This document shows, piece after piece, positions 1 to 8,093 of a stretch of DNA of 42,400 nucleotides; within the stretch, counting starts at the first letter, position 1, and each line of letters opens with the position of its first letter. Below the pieces are notes generated by a model. That model was not told the DNA's origin. It did not search any database and saw only the letters and a list, made by a program, of their open reading frames with translations. The DNA comes from an uncultured Clostridia bacterium (GTDB taxonomy: Bacteria; Bacillota; Clostridia; Christensenellales; DTU072): the NCBI GenBank assembly GCA_944372665.1, contig CALVZV010000007.1:1-42400 (forward strand). Reading direction: 5' to 3'. The position numbers were made by a program, and so were the translations under genes.

Positions 1-78
1 CCAAAACAGTATAATTAAACTTTAAATATTAATTTTAACGTTAACTGGTTTCAGTGTCCATAAAAATATGTCACAGTC
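1..78. other. AT-rich junction sequence, possible edge of an insertion
   Basis: The first 60 bases are about 25% G+C, against well over 50% in the adjoining gene, and this is where aldo/keto reductase homology is lost. An insertion sequence end is the simplest reading, but no inverted-repeat partner, target duplication or transposase is visible because the window stops here. I cannot assign a family. Confidence 0.4.
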
Positions 79-639
79 GTAACACTTGCGGCTTTCTATC
101 TCGGGATCGAAATAATCCAGATAATTGAACTGGATCTGCACCGCTTCTATTTCGGGATGCTCGCACAGTATCCTGTCCAGCACCTCGGCTTTGTCGTGGA
201 ACGACAGCCCGACGTGCTTTACCCTGCCCTCACGCTTGAACCGCGCCGCCCATTCGTACGCCTTCAGCTCGGTGTACTTTTTATACAGCTTACCGTTCTG
301 GGCGTGCATAAGATAAAAATCGAAATACTCGACCCCGCACTCTTTCAGCTGCGCCTCCAGCGTCCGGGGGATATCGGCTTCCTTTTTGAAGCAGTGCGAT
401 GACAGTTTGTCCGTCAGTACGTACGCTTCCCTGGGATAGCGCGAAGTCAGCGCCTTTCTGACGCAGCCTTCGCTCCTTCCCAGCATATATCCCCTCGCGG
501 TGTCGAAATAGTTGAATCCCGCCGCAATAAATTCGTCCGTCATACGGGTGAATTGTTTTAGGTCTATAAACCCCGCCCTGGCGGGCAAACGCATACAGCC
601 GAAACCGAACCTATTTTTGATTTCACCGAATTTGTCCAT
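22..639 (-). CDS. aldo/keto reductase, truncated at its C-terminus
   Basis: NADPH-dependent aldo/keto reductase of the type that normally has about 370 residues and a C-terminal ferredoxin-like 4Fe-4S domain. Seen: the N-terminal strand FGFGCMRLP, the NYFDTARGY segment carrying the catalytic Asp and Tyr, and LMHAQN, VKHVGLSFHD and QIQFNYLDY, all in barrel order. The start at 639 is chosen because GAGGAAAAAG precedes that ATG; the frame stays open 31 codons further up without family sequence. Recognisable homology stops at SRKCYD near position 76, and 18 unrelated residues follow to the stop. The second half of the barrel and the iron-sulfur domain are therefore missing. The junction coincides with a drop to about 25% G+C. 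The gene is probably broken by an insertion whose edge lies here, or the contig end is misassembled. Confidence 0.75.
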   Translation of the reverse strand: MDKFGEIKNRFGFGCMRLPARAGFIDLKQFTRMTDEFIAAGFNYFDTARGYMLGRSEGCVRKALTSRYPREAYVLTDKLSSHCFKKEADIPRTLEAQLKECGVEYFDFYLMHAQNGKLYKKYTELKAYEWAARFKREGRVKHVGLSFHDKAEVLDRILCEHPEIEAVQIQFNYLDYFDPEIESRKCYDCDIFLWTLKPVNVKINI

Positions 640-723
640 CTTTTTCCTCGTTTCGGGTGCCTTAAAGCCGATATATGCGTTCTCAGCGTCTAGCACCTCA
701 TCCGACCCCGCCGGTATAAGACA

Positions 724-752
724 ATGGTACATGCTTTTTCGCGTACAGTCAA
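724..752 (-). promoter_or_regulatory. possible promoter of the aldo/keto reductase gene
   Basis: Reading the minus strand, TTGACT (747-752) and TACCAT (724-729) are 17 bases apart. The -35 is good, the -10 only 4 of 6. The site lies between the clpB stop and the reductase start, so the reductase may be transcribed separately; read-through from clpB is also possible, since I see no terminator after clpB. Confidence 0.35.
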
Positions 753-772
753 GAGGGTATCGCCGTGCCGTA

Positions 773-3370
773 TTATTTTTTAACGACCTCCACGGCGAAC
801 GCGCCGTTTCGCTCGCCCACTTCTATCACGTCGCCCTGCGAAAGATCGCTGGCTATCATGGTGCGCGCTATTAGCGTCTCGACCTTGCTTTGCAGATACC
901 GCTTCAGCGGTCTGGCGCCGTATACGGGATCGTAGCCGTTCTCGACGATGAGTTTTTTCGCCGCCGGTGTAACGACCAGTTCGAGTTGTCTGTCTTCCAT
1001 TCGTTTTGCCAGATCCTTGAGCAGCAGATCGGCGATCCTGCCGACGTCTTCTTTGGTCAGCGGCTTGTAATAGACTATCTCGTCCAGCCTGTTCAGGAAT
1101 TCGGGACGGAAGCTTTCTTTCAGCAGCGCCGCCACCTGCTCCTTTGCAAAGCCGGATATGTTGCCTTTGTCGTCGATACCGTCCAGCAGATACTGCGACC
1201 CCAGGTTCGAGGTCAGGATGATTATGGTGTTCTTGAAATCCACGGTCCTGCCCTGCGAATCGGTTATCCTGCCGTCGTCAAGCACCTGGAGCAGTATGTT
1301 GAATACGTCCGGATGCGCCTTTTCGATCTCGTCGAAAAGCACTACGGAATAAGGCTTTCTGCGCACCGCTTCGGTCAGCTGTCCGCCCTCGTCGTAGCCA
1401 ACGTATCCCGGAGGCGCGCCTATCAATCTGGAAACGGAGAACTTTTCCATATACTCCGTCATGTCTATGCGAATGAGGTTGTGCTCGTCGTCGAACAGGC
1501 TTTCCGCCAGCGCCTTGGCAAGCTCTGTCTTGCCCACGCCCGTAGGTCCGAGGAACATGAACGAACCTATCGGCCTTGCGGGATCGGCTATGCCCGCGCG
1601 CGAACGGATTATCGCTTCGGTGACTTTCGTGACCGCCTCGTCCTGCCCTATCACGCGTTTATGCAGTATCTCGTCAAGGTGAAGTATTTTTTCGCGTTCG
1701 CCTTCCATCAGTTTGGTCAGCGGTATTCCCGTCCAGCGCGAAACGACTCTGGCTATCTCTTCCTCGGTCACGGTATCGCGCAGAAGCGTATGCTTGCCGC
1801 CGCCGTTTTTGACGGCTTCGTCCAGCTTTTTCTGCAGTTCGGGCAGTTTGCTGTACTTCAGCTCTGCCGCCCGTGCATAGTCGCCCACACGCTGAGCTTC
1901 CTCGATTTCGGCGTTTTTCTTCTCGATCTCGGCTTTAAGGTCGGAAACCATGTGAATGCTTCCCTTCTCGCGCTCCCACTGCAGCTTCATCTCGTTAAAC
2001 CTGTCCTTGTTTTCGGCAAGCTCCTTAAGTATGTCGCTCAGCCGCTCCTTAGACAGGGTGTCCGTCTCTTTGTTCAGCGCCATTTCCTCTATCTCCAGCT
2101 GCATTATCCTTCTGGCGATATCGTCCATCTCCTGCGGCATCGAATCGATCTCCGTACGTATCGTCGCGGAAGCCTCGTCCACCAGGTCTATCGCCTTGTC
2201 GGGCAGGAATCTGTCGGAAATGTATCTGTGCGACAGCGTCGCGGCGGCTATCAGCGCGGAGTCATGGATCTGTACGCCGTGGTAAACCTCGTACCTTTCC
2301 TTTAGTCCGCGCAGAATGGATATCGTGTCCTCTACCGAGGGCTCGTCCACGGTCACGGGCTGGAAACGGCGTTCCAGCGCGGCGTCCTTTTCGATATACT
2401 TCCTGTATTCGTCCAGCGTGGTCGCGCCTATACAATGCAGCTCGCCCCTGGCAAGCATCGGTTTTAACAGGTTGCCCGCGTCCATGGCGCCGTCGCTTTT
2501 TCCCGCGCCGACTATGGTATGCAGCTCGTCGATGAACAACAGCGTCCTGCCTTCGCTTTTACGTATCTCGTTCAGTACGGCTTTCAGCCTTTCCTCGAAT
2601 TCGCCGCGGAATTTGGCTCCGGCTATCAGCGCGCCCATGTCAAGCGCGAATATGGTCTTGTCCTTGAGCCCTTCGGGCACGTCGCCGCTCACTATCCTCT
2701 GCGCCAGCCCTTCCGCCACCGCAGTCTTGCCGACGCCGGGCTCGCCTATCAGTACGGGGTTGTTCTTGGTCTTTCTGGAAAGTATCCTTATGACGTTCCT
2801 TATTTCGGAATCCCTGCCTATGACGGGATCGAGTTTCTGCTCTTTCGCGCGCTGGACGAGGTCGAACCCGTATTTTGACAGCGCATCGTACGCGTTTTCG
2901 GGTTCGTCGCTGGTGACACGGTCGGTCTTGATCTTTTTAAGCTCAGCCGAAAACGCCTGTTTTGTTATGCCCAGCGCCCGGAAAATCGTCTTTATGCCGT
3001 CGGTGGCGTTGTCGAATATCGCCAGCATAATGTGTTCGACCGACACGTATTCGTCCTTTTCCGACGCAGCAAGCCTTTCCGCCGCCGTAAGGATCTTGTC
3101 GGTCAGCGGCGAAACGTAGATCTTGTCGGGTTCGCGCCCCGAACCGCTGACGGCGGGTATCTTGGAAATTTCGCCGTCCAGCATGGCTATCAGTTTGTCG
3201 GTATCGACGCCCGCTTTTTTCAGCAGCCCCGGAATAAGTCCGCCGTCCTGATCGCACAACGCGTATAGCAGATGTTCCGGCATTATCTGCATGTTTTTGT
3301 TCTCTATTGCTATGCTTTGCGCCGAGTTCAAAGCCTCAAGCGCCTTTTTGGTAAATTTCTGAGCGTTCAT
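773..3370 (-). CDS. clpB: ClpB protein disaggregase
   Basis: Hexameric AAA+ chaperone that pulls polypeptides out of aggregates together with DnaK in the cytoplasm. At 865 residues it is full length. Domains in order: Clp-N repeats (about 1-145), AAA-1 with Walker A GEPGVGKT (209-216) and Walker B LLFIDE (277-282), the coiled-coil middle domain (about 410-525), then AAA-2 with Walker A GPTGVGKT (608-615), Walker B VVLFDE (676-681) and pore loop GYVGYD (655-660). The middle domain separates it from ClpC and ClpA. The start is supported by GGAGGTGAAAC directly before the ATG. It is second in an operon, 20 bases after a ribbon-helix-helix gene. No CIRCE or CtsR-type repeat is visible upstream of that operon, so control may rest with the neighbouring regulator. 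Confidence 0.97.
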   Translation of the reverse strand: MNAQKFTKKALEALNSAQSIAIENKNMQIMPEHLLYALCDQDGGLIPGLLKKAGVDTDKLIAMLDGEISKIPAVSGSGREPDKIYVSPLTDKILTAAERLAASEKDEYVSVEHIMLAIFDNATDGIKTIFRALGITKQAFSAELKKIKTDRVTSDEPENAYDALSKYGFDLVQRAKEQKLDPVIGRDSEIRNVIRILSRKTKNNPVLIGEPGVGKTAVAEGLAQRIVSGDVPEGLKDKTIFALDMGALIAGAKFRGEFEERLKAVLNEIRKSEGRTLLFIDELHTIVGAGKSDGAMDAGNLLKPMLARGELHCIGATTLDEYRKYIEKDAALERRFQPVTVDEPSVEDTISILRGLKERYEVYHGVQIHDSALIAAATLSHRYISDRFLPDKAIDLVDEASATIRTEIDSMPQEMDDIARRIMQLEIEEMALNKETDTLSKERLSDILKELAENKDRFNEMKLQWEREKGSIHMVSDLKAEIEKKNAEIEEAQRVGDYARAAELKYSKLPELQKKLDEAVKNGGGKHTLLRDTVTEEEIARVVSRWTGIPLTKLMEGEREKILHLDEILHKRVIGQDEAVTKVTEAIIRSRAGIADPARPIGSFMFLGPTGVGKTELAKALAESLFDDEHNLIRIDMTEYMEKFSVSRLIGAPPGYVGYDEGGQLTEAVRRKPYSVVLFDEIEKAHPDVFNILLQVLDDGRITDSQGRTVDFKNTIIILTSNLGSQYLLDGIDDKGNISGFAKEQVAALLKESFRPEFLNRLDEIVYYKPLTKEDVGRIADLLLKDLAKRMEDRQLELVVTPAAKKLIVENGYDPVYGARPLKRYLQSKVETLIARTMIASDLSQGDVIEVGERNGAFAVEVVKK

Positions 3371-3390
3371 GTTTCACCTCCTAAACCTAT

Positions 3391-4044
3391 TTATATCAGT
3401 CTGACTCCGCTGTTCAGGTATCTGAGATACTCGTTTTCCATTTCTCCCGAGGACGCGTATTCTCCCGTAAGATATTTTTTTAACATCTCGTCGAACGTGG
3501 CAATATAACACGCTATGGCGTCGCTGAGCTGTTCGTCCGAAACAGGACTCTCTCCGTATATGCGGAATGCGCGGCGGAAACGCCCCGGCTCGATCCCGTA
3601 TTCCGGCTCGTAACCGAAAAACGGCTTGAGATAGACGCTTTCCATGCCTATCCACAGCTTGAAAAAGCGCGTCAGCTCCATCATCAGTTCCGACGACGTC
3701 GTACGGAAATTGACCTTCAGTATCCCCGTCGCCGCCTCGGCGGACCTTGCCATTTCGACTTCGTAGCGTATCGTAGGCCGGTAATGGTACTTCAATACGC
3801 TCTTGATCGACATGGTCAGATTGTTGGGTTCGGAATAGGTCATATAGTTCCCGCGCCCGTCCATCAGCGAAGATATCAGATCGAAAATGCGCCCGACGTG
3901 CTTTTCGGGCGTCACCAGCGACACGTGTTCGGCAAGTATCTGGTTGATCAGATTCGACCTGTTGGTGCCCTGCTTTGCCGCCATTTCGTCGATAGCGCGT
4001 ATTACGTCCTCGGCAAGCATCAGACTGTACATGTTCTTTTTCAT
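3391..4044 (-). CDS. ribbon-helix-helix protein encoded upstream of clpB
   Basis: Protein of 217 residues. Residues about 5-45 have the CopG/Arc-type ribbon-helix-helix pattern: a short strand (YSLMLAED), helix AIDEMAAKQG, a turn TNRS, and a second helix with LINQILAEHV. Such domains bind DNA as dimers with the strand in the major groove. The remaining 170 residues form a larger domain that I do not recognise; it contains IRYEVEMARSAEAATGILKV and a helical ELTRFFKLW segment. GGGAGG precedes the ATG by 8 bases. It shares an operon with clpB and has a good promoter with a palindrome beside it, so an autoregulatory role controlling clpB is a reasonable inference but is not shown by the sequence. 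The large C-terminal domain is unusual for simple CopG proteins. Confidence 0.7.
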   Translation of the reverse strand: MKKNMYSLMLAEDVIRAIDEMAAKQGTNRSNLINQILAEHVSLVTPEKHVGRIFDLISSLMDGRGNYMTYSEPNNLTMSIKSVLKYHYRPTIRYEVEMARSAEAATGILKVNFRTTSSELMMELTRFFKLWIGMESVYLKPFFGYEPEYGIEPGRFRRAFRIYGESPVSDEQLSDAIACYIATFDEMLKKYLTGEYASSGEMENEYLRYLNSGVRLI

Positions 4045-4073
4045 ATACCGAGCCTCCCTTTGTTTATGCCTAA

Positions 4074-4102
4074 AGGATATATCGCAAACTAAAATTTGTC
4101 AA
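4074..4102 (-). promoter_or_regulatory. promoter of the RHH-clpB operon
   Basis: On the minus strand TTGACA (4097-4102) and TATCCT (4074-4079) are 17 bases apart, about 30 bases before the start codon. This is a standard housekeeping-type promoter with a perfect -35. Confidence 0.7.
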
Positions 4103-4104
4103 GC

Positions 4105-4118
4105 AATTTATATAAATT
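4105..4118. promoter_or_regulatory. 14-base palindrome next to the RHH-clpB promoter
   Basis: AATTTATATAAATT is a perfect inverted repeat two bases upstream of the -35 box. Ribbon-helix-helix dimers often bind short palindromes, so this is a candidate operator, though AT-rich palindromes also arise by chance or serve as UP elements. Confidence 0.35.
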
Positions 4119-4176
4119 CTTTTGCGAAGTTTTGTCGCAGGCGAGAAATTTACCGCGAAACATTCGTTGTTTTGGT

Positions 4177-4199
4177 AAAAGCGCCCGAAAACCGGGCGC
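4177..4199 (-). terminator. intrinsic terminator after glf
   Basis: Minus-strand hairpin with arms GCGCCCG and CGGGCGC around a five-base loop, followed by TTTTACC. It lies 15 bases past the glf stop. Confidence 0.75.
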
Positions 4200-4213
4200 C
4201 GATAAGTCTGAAA

Positions 4214-5341
4214 TCAAAGCTCCTCGTTTGCGAGTTTCAGCGCCGAGGCTATGACCTTGTCCATGTCGTAGTATTTGTATTCGCCCAGCCTGCCGCCGAA
4301 AATGACGTCGGGGCGCTCCTCTCGGGCAAGCTTTCTGTAACGGGCGTATAGTGCGTCGTTGGCTTCGTCGTTCACGGTATAATACGCCTCCTTTCCGGGA
4401 GCGTAGCCGTCCGGGTACTCGCGGCTTATCACCGTTTTGGGAGAAACCGTTTTTTCGAAATACTTATGCTCTATGATGCGCGTATACGGCACGTCGAACG
4501 AGGTATAGTTGACCACGGCGTTGCCCTGAAAATCCTCCCTGTCGAGGGTCTCCGTTTCGAAACGCAGGCTGCGGTAACCGAGCCTTCCCAGTTTGAAATC
4601 GAAAAATTCGTCTATCATCCCCGTGTAAACCGTTTTTTTGAAAACGGCGTCCGCGTCGGCTATGAAGTCGCGGTATTCACTGCCCGTTTCTACGGGTATG
4701 CCCTCCAGCATCCTCGTCACCATGGCGGTATATCCGCCTATCGGTATGCCCTGATACTTGTCGTTAAAATAGTTGTCGTCGTAGCTGAATCTCAGCGGCA
4801 GTCTTTTGATTATGGACGGCGGCAGTTCCGAGGCGGGCTTTCCCCATTGTTTTTCGGTATAGCCTTTTACGAGAATCCTGTACACGTCGGTACCTACCAT
4901 GCTTATCGCCTGCTCCTCGAGGTTGGATATCTCGGCAATGCCCGCTTCTTTTATCTGGGCGTCGATGACGGCTTTTGCCGCCTCCGGGGTATTGACGCCC
5001 CAAAGCTTTTCGAACGTATACATATTGAACGGCATGCTGTAGCGCTCGCCGCCGTAATCCGCGACCACCCTGTTCACGTAATCGTTGAACGCGGCGAAAC
5101 GGTTGACGTATTTCCACACTCTTTCGTCGGAGGTATGGAAAATATGCGCGCCGTAAACGTGCACGTTGATCCCTTCGACGTTTTCGGTGTACACGTTGCC
5201 GCCGACGTGGCCGCGTCTGTCGATAACCATAACGCTTTTGCCTTTTTCGGCGGCGCACCGGGCAAACGTCGCTCCGAAAAGCCCCGCGCCGACAACCAGA
5301 TAATCGTAAGTTTTATCGTGTGCTTCCGATCCCTTCAACAT
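4214..5341 (-). CDS. glf: UDP-galactopyranose mutase
   Basis: FAD enzyme that converts UDP-galactopyranose to UDP-galactofuranose, the donor for galactofuranose in cell-surface glycans. At 375 residues it has the usual length. Seen: the FAD-binding GAGLFG (residues 18-23), GHVGGNVY, the conserved GAHIFHTSD, NMYTFEKLWG, EKQWGKPASELP and the C-terminal FGGRLGEYKYYDMD, all characteristic of the family. The ATG has AAGGA seven bases upstream. It diverges from galU across a 148-base spacer that carries promoters for both genes and ends at a strong terminator, so it is probably monocistronic. It belongs functionally with the adjacent ABC exporter and glycosyltransferases. No UDP-glucose 4-epimerase, needed to make its substrate from UDP-glucose, is present in the window. 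Confidence 0.96.
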   Translation of the reverse strand: MLKGSEAHDKTYDYLVVGAGLFGATFARCAAEKGKSVMVIDRRGHVGGNVYTENVEGINVHVYGAHIFHTSDERVWKYVNRFAAFNDYVNRVVADYGGERYSMPFNMYTFEKLWGVNTPEAAKAVIDAQIKEAGIAEISNLEEQAISMVGTDVYRILVKGYTEKQWGKPASELPPSIIKRLPLRFSYDDNYFNDKYQGIPIGGYTAMVTRMLEGIPVETGSEYRDFIADADAVFKKTVYTGMIDEFFDFKLGRLGYRSLRFETETLDREDFQGNAVVNYTSFDVPYTRIIEHKYFEKTVSPKTVISREYPDGYAPGKEAYYTVNDEANDALYARYRKLAREERPDVIFGGRLGEYKYYDMDKVIASALKLANEEL

Positions 5342-5377
5342 CTATATCCTTTTATAAAAGTATTTCCCGGCATTTCT

Positions 5378-5405
5378 ATTATATCATCGCGATATAAATT
5401 GTCAA
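5378..5405 (-). promoter_or_regulatory. glf promoter
   Basis: Minus strand: perfect TTGACA (5400-5405), 16-base spacer, perfect TATAAT (5378-5383), 37 bases before the glf ATG. Confidence 0.8.
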
Positions 5406-5431
5406 TGCAAATTTGCCGGTATAATTGCCTC

Positions 5432-5461
5432 TTGCATTAAACGTGCGTATCATTATATAAT
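5432..5461 (+). promoter_or_regulatory. probable galU promoter
   Basis: TTGCAT (5432-5437) and TATAAT (5456-5461) with an 18-base spacer, 28 bases before the galU ATG. A second TATAAT at 5420-5425 lacks an obvious -35. Confidence 0.6.
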
Positions 5462-5489
5462 AAAGAAAAATGAGGTTGCGAGGACAGAG

Positions 5490-6362
5490 ATGTTAAAAAT
5501 CACCAAAGCGGTAATTCCTGCCGCAGGATTCGGAACCAGGCACCTTCCGATCACCAAAGCCGTCGCCAAAGAAATGCTCCCCATACTCGACAGACCGGCT
5601 ATAGATTACGTGGTCGAAGAATGCGTCGAAAGCGGAATTACGGACATATGCATCGTCGTATCGCGCGGCAAATCGATGATAGCGGACTATTTCGACCGCG
5701 CGCCCGAAATCGAAAACTCTCTTAAAAACTCGGGCAAAAGCTCTTACTTGAAAAAAATAAACGCATACGACGGCAAGGTCAGGATCTCCTATGTCCGTCA
5801 ACCCGAAATGCGCGGAACCGCATATGCGGTGGCGTTATGCGAAGAATTCACCGCCGGGGAACCTTTTGCTCTGCTTTTCCCGGACGACGTAATATTTAAT
5901 CCCGAGAAGCCCGTTACGCGCCAACTTATGGACGCCTGTTACGAAACCGATGCCCCGATCGTGGGAGTTCAGCAGATCCCGCCGGAACAAGCCATAAAAT
6001 ACGGCGTGATGCTGCCTTTGGAAACGCGCGGGCGCCTGACCAAAATCGGAGGGTATCAGGAAAAGCCCGCCATCGAGGACTTGGTTTCGACACTGACGAG
6101 CCTGGGACGTTTCGTGCTTACCAAGGATATTTTCGGATATATCCGCAAGATCAAGCCCACTATCAACGGCGAATATTTCCTTTCTTCGGCAATCGATATG
6201 ATGTCAAAGGAAAAACCGGTTTATTCGTATACTTTCGAGGGCATAAGATACGATATGGGCTGTCGGGAAGGCTTTTTGAAAGCCAATTTCGACTTTGCGA
6301 TGAGAGACGACTCTTTAAAGGAATATATCGGCGCTTTGTTGGCGGGGTCACGCAACTGTTGA
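5490..6362 (+). CDS. galU: UTP-glucose-1-phosphate uridylyltransferase
   Basis: Makes UDP-glucose and pyrophosphate from UTP and glucose-1-phosphate, feeding surface glycans. The nucleotide-binding loop PAAGFGTRHLPITKA (residues 10-24) followed by KEMLPILDRP is diagnostic for bacterial GalU; FPDDVI holds the metal-binding Asp, and INGEYFLSSAID and GIRYDMGCREGFLKANFDFA are family-typical. At 290 residues it has the standard length. The start has GAGGA eight bases upstream. It diverges from glf and lies directly before the polysaccharide exporter on the same strand, separated from it by a GC hairpin. Its substrate would come from the phosphoglucomutase at 30613-32325. The usual GLGHA motif reads RGTAYA here, as in many Firmicute homologues, so dNTP-sugar specificity is inferred from the overall match. 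Confidence 0.94.
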   Translation: MLKITKAVIPAAGFGTRHLPITKAVAKEMLPILDRPAIDYVVEECVESGITDICIVVSRGKSMIADYFDRAPEIENSLKNSGKSSYLKKINAYDGKVRISYVRQPEMRGTAYAVALCEEFTAGEPFALLFPDDVIFNPEKPVTRQLMDACYETDAPIVGVQQIPPEQAIKYGVMLPLETRGRLTKIGGYQEKPAIEDLVSTLTSLGRFVLTKDIFGYIRKIKPTINGEYFLSSAIDMMSKEKPVYSYTFEGIRYDMGCREGFLKANFDFAMRDDSLKEYIGALLAGSRNC

Positions 6363-6367
6363 TCCGC

Positions 6368-6395
6368 AAACGGCGCGCAGGAAAGCGCGCCGTTT
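6368..6395 (+). terminator. hairpin after galU
   Basis: Perfect 11-base stem AAACGGCGCGC / GCGCGCCGTTT around a six-base loop, six bases after the galU stop. The following T-run is short (TTT, then GACTT), so termination may be partial. The TTGACT of the next promoter starts inside the 3' arm. Confidence 0.6.
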
Positions 6396-6422
6396 GACTT
6401 AGCGCCGGATTAGTGATACTAT
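6394..6422 (+). promoter_or_regulatory. promoter placed for a leaderless permease mRNA
   Basis: TTGACT (6394-6399), 17-base spacer, TACTAT (6417-6422). The -10 ends 7 bases before the permease ATG at 6430, so the predicted start site is at or next to the A of the start codon. Confidence 0.5.
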
Positions 6423-6429
6423 ATTATAA

Positions 6430-7266
6430 ATGGACTCCTTAAGAAAAAGCAATCGGGCAAACGACGCCTTCAATAAAGCCTGGGATAAATGGAGAAAAGG
6501 ATTTATCACCCTTTCTTCGCTTGTGGTCAAAAACGTAAAAAACCAATACCGACGCTCCGTGCTGGGCATTCTGTGGACGGTGCTGAACCCTTTGCTGAAC
6601 ATGTTGGTGATGGCGTTCGTTTTCTCTAACATATTCGGCAGAAAAGGCATAGAAATGGATTATCCCGTCTATGTTCTGTCGGGCAATATCGTTTTTACGC
6701 TGTTTTCCGCGGCCAGCACCAACGCCATGACGAGTATCGTAAGCAATTACGATCTGCTGTATAAGACGAAAGTGCCTTTTTCGGTGTTTCCGCTGTCGCA
6801 GATATTCTCCGCCTCAGTGAATTTCCTGTTCTCGCTGATAGCGCTGGTCGCCGTTATGCTGATAAGGATCCCCAACGGCGTCACGTTCCACTGGTCCATG
6901 CTGATGATACTGGTGCCGTGGCTGCCGGCAATACTGCTTTTCACGACGGGCGTTTCATATCTGCTGTGCACCGTTTTCGTGCGCTTCCGCGACATCAAAC
7001 ATTTCTATTCGGTCCTGGTCAGGCTGTGGATGTATTTAACGCCGATATTCTATTCTCTTTCCTCGCTGAATCTCAGCGACACGGCGTCGCGGCTGATGCA
7101 GTTCAATCCGATGCTGCACTACCTGGATTATTTCCGCTCCGTTACGCTGGGCACGATTCCCGGGGTGCGGGAACACGCGATAATATACGGCGTCGGGCTG
7201 GCGGTCTTCGCAGTCGGCTGGCTGGCGTTCAGGCTGTCGCGCAACAAATTCATCCTGCACATTTAA
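6430..7266 (+). CDS. ABC-2 type polysaccharide export permease
   Basis: Membrane component of an ABC exporter of the Wzm/TagG/KpsM family, which moves polyprenyl-linked polysaccharide or teichoic acid across the membrane. The cytoplasmic N-terminus has the conserved LVVKNVKNQYRRSVLGILWTVLNP pattern (partly quoted: YRRSVLGILWTVLNP), followed by about six hydrophobic helices and FVRFRDIKHFYSVLVRLWMYLTPIFYS near the end. At 278 residues it is typical. The ATG has no Shine-Dalgarno; a promoter is spaced so that the mRNA would start at the ATG. The ATPase gene follows 12 bases later, so the two form a pair. In context (glf, galU, GT genes) the cargo is likely a galactofuranose-containing glycan; a teichoic acid is the main alternative. 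Confidence 0.9.
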   Translation: MDSLRKSNRANDAFNKAWDKWRKGFITLSSLVVKNVKNQYRRSVLGILWTVLNPLLNMLVMAFVFSNIFGRKGIEMDYPVYVLSGNIVFTLFSAASTNAMTSIVSNYDLLYKTKVPFSVFPLSQIFSASVNFLFSLIALVAVMLIRIPNGVTFHWSMLMILVPWLPAILLFTTGVSYLLCTVFVRFRDIKHFYSVLVRLWMYLTPIFYSLSSLNLSDTASRLMQFNPMLHYLDYFRSVTLGTIPGVREHAIIYGVGLAVFAVGWLAFRLSRNKFILHI

Positions 7267-7278
7267 AGGAGCCGCCCG

Positions 7279-8085
7279 ATGAAAAACGCCGCATATACCG
7301 AAATCGTCAAAAACTTTAACGAAGACCCCGACATGCTTATCGAGGCGCGCGACGTCTGCATGACCTTCAAAATGCCCACGGAGCGTATCGACAACCTCAA
7401 AGAATTTGCCATAAAGTTCATAAAACACAAAATACGTTATCAAAAGCTCGAAGTACTGAAAGACGTCAATCTGTCCGTCGCCCGCGGCGAAAGCCTTGCC
7501 CTCATCGGCAGGAACGGCGCCGGAAAATCGACGCTGTTAAAGATTCTGGCGGGGATCGTCACGCCCACTTCGGGGCTGGTACTGACAAAAGGCAACACCG
7601 TTCCCCTGCTGAAACTGGGCGCCGGATTCGACATGAACGCTTCGGGCAAGGAGAATATCTTTCTTAACGGCGCCATGATGGGCTTTTCCCGGCGCGAAAT
7701 GCTGAAAAAATACGACAGCATCGTCGAGTTTTCCGAGCTTAAAAACTTTATGAACGTGCCTTTGAAAAACTATTCTTCGGGCATGATCTCCCGACTGGGT
7801 TTCGCCATCGCCGTGGACGTCAACCCCGATCTCATGCTTATAGACGAGGTGCTGGGCGTCGGAGATATCCCCTTCCGCAACAAATGCGCCGCCAAAATCG
7901 ACGAGCTGAAAACAAACGGCACGACTTTTATAGTGGTTTCCCACAGCATGAGTCAGATCCTGACCCTTTGCCAGAAAGCCGTCTACCTGGAAAACGGCAT
8001 CGTCAAAATGCAGGGCAACGTCAACGAGGTGGCGAAAGCCTACGTCTCGGACTGCGAAAAGCTGGGGATCAAAACTCAGAAATAA
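7279..8085 (+). CDS. ABC polysaccharide export ATPase
   Basis: Energy-coupling subunit of the exporter encoded immediately upstream (Wzt/TagH/KpsT family). Walker A GRNGAGKST (residues 77-85), signature YSSGM (165-169), Walker B LMLIDE (185-190) and the switch His in VVSHSM are intact, and LKLGAGFDMNASGKENI is the family-specific segment after Walker A. The 268-residue length leaves no room for the C-terminal carbohydrate-binding domain seen in Wzt proteins that recognise a capped chain, so this resembles TagH or KpsT more than long Wzt. GGAG lies nine bases before the ATG. The gene is convergent with the DUF4422 gene with eight bases between stops; its terminator lies inside that neighbour at 8170-8200. 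Confidence 0.93.
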   Translation: MKNAAYTEIVKNFNEDPDMLIEARDVCMTFKMPTERIDNLKEFAIKFIKHKIRYQKLEVLKDVNLSVARGESLALIGRNGAGKSTLLKILAGIVTPTSGLVLTKGNTVPLLKLGAGFDMNASGKENIFLNGAMMGFSRREMLKKYDSIVEFSELKNFMNVPLKNYSSGMISRLGFAIAVDVNPDLMLIDEVLGVGDIPFRNKCAAKIDELKTNGTTFIVVSHSMSQILTLCQKAVYLENGIVKMQGNVNEVAKAYVSDCEKLGIKTQK

Positions 8086-8093
8086 AAGCGCGG

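Noticed and set aside
890..2305. 471-codon plus-strand open frame opposite clpB
   Set aside because: clpB is beyond doubt on the other strand and the antisense product shows no family pattern.
4045..4213. CIRCE or CtsR operator upstream of the clpB operon
   Set aside because: Neither the TTAGCACTC inverted repeat nor the GGTCAAA heptad repeat is present.
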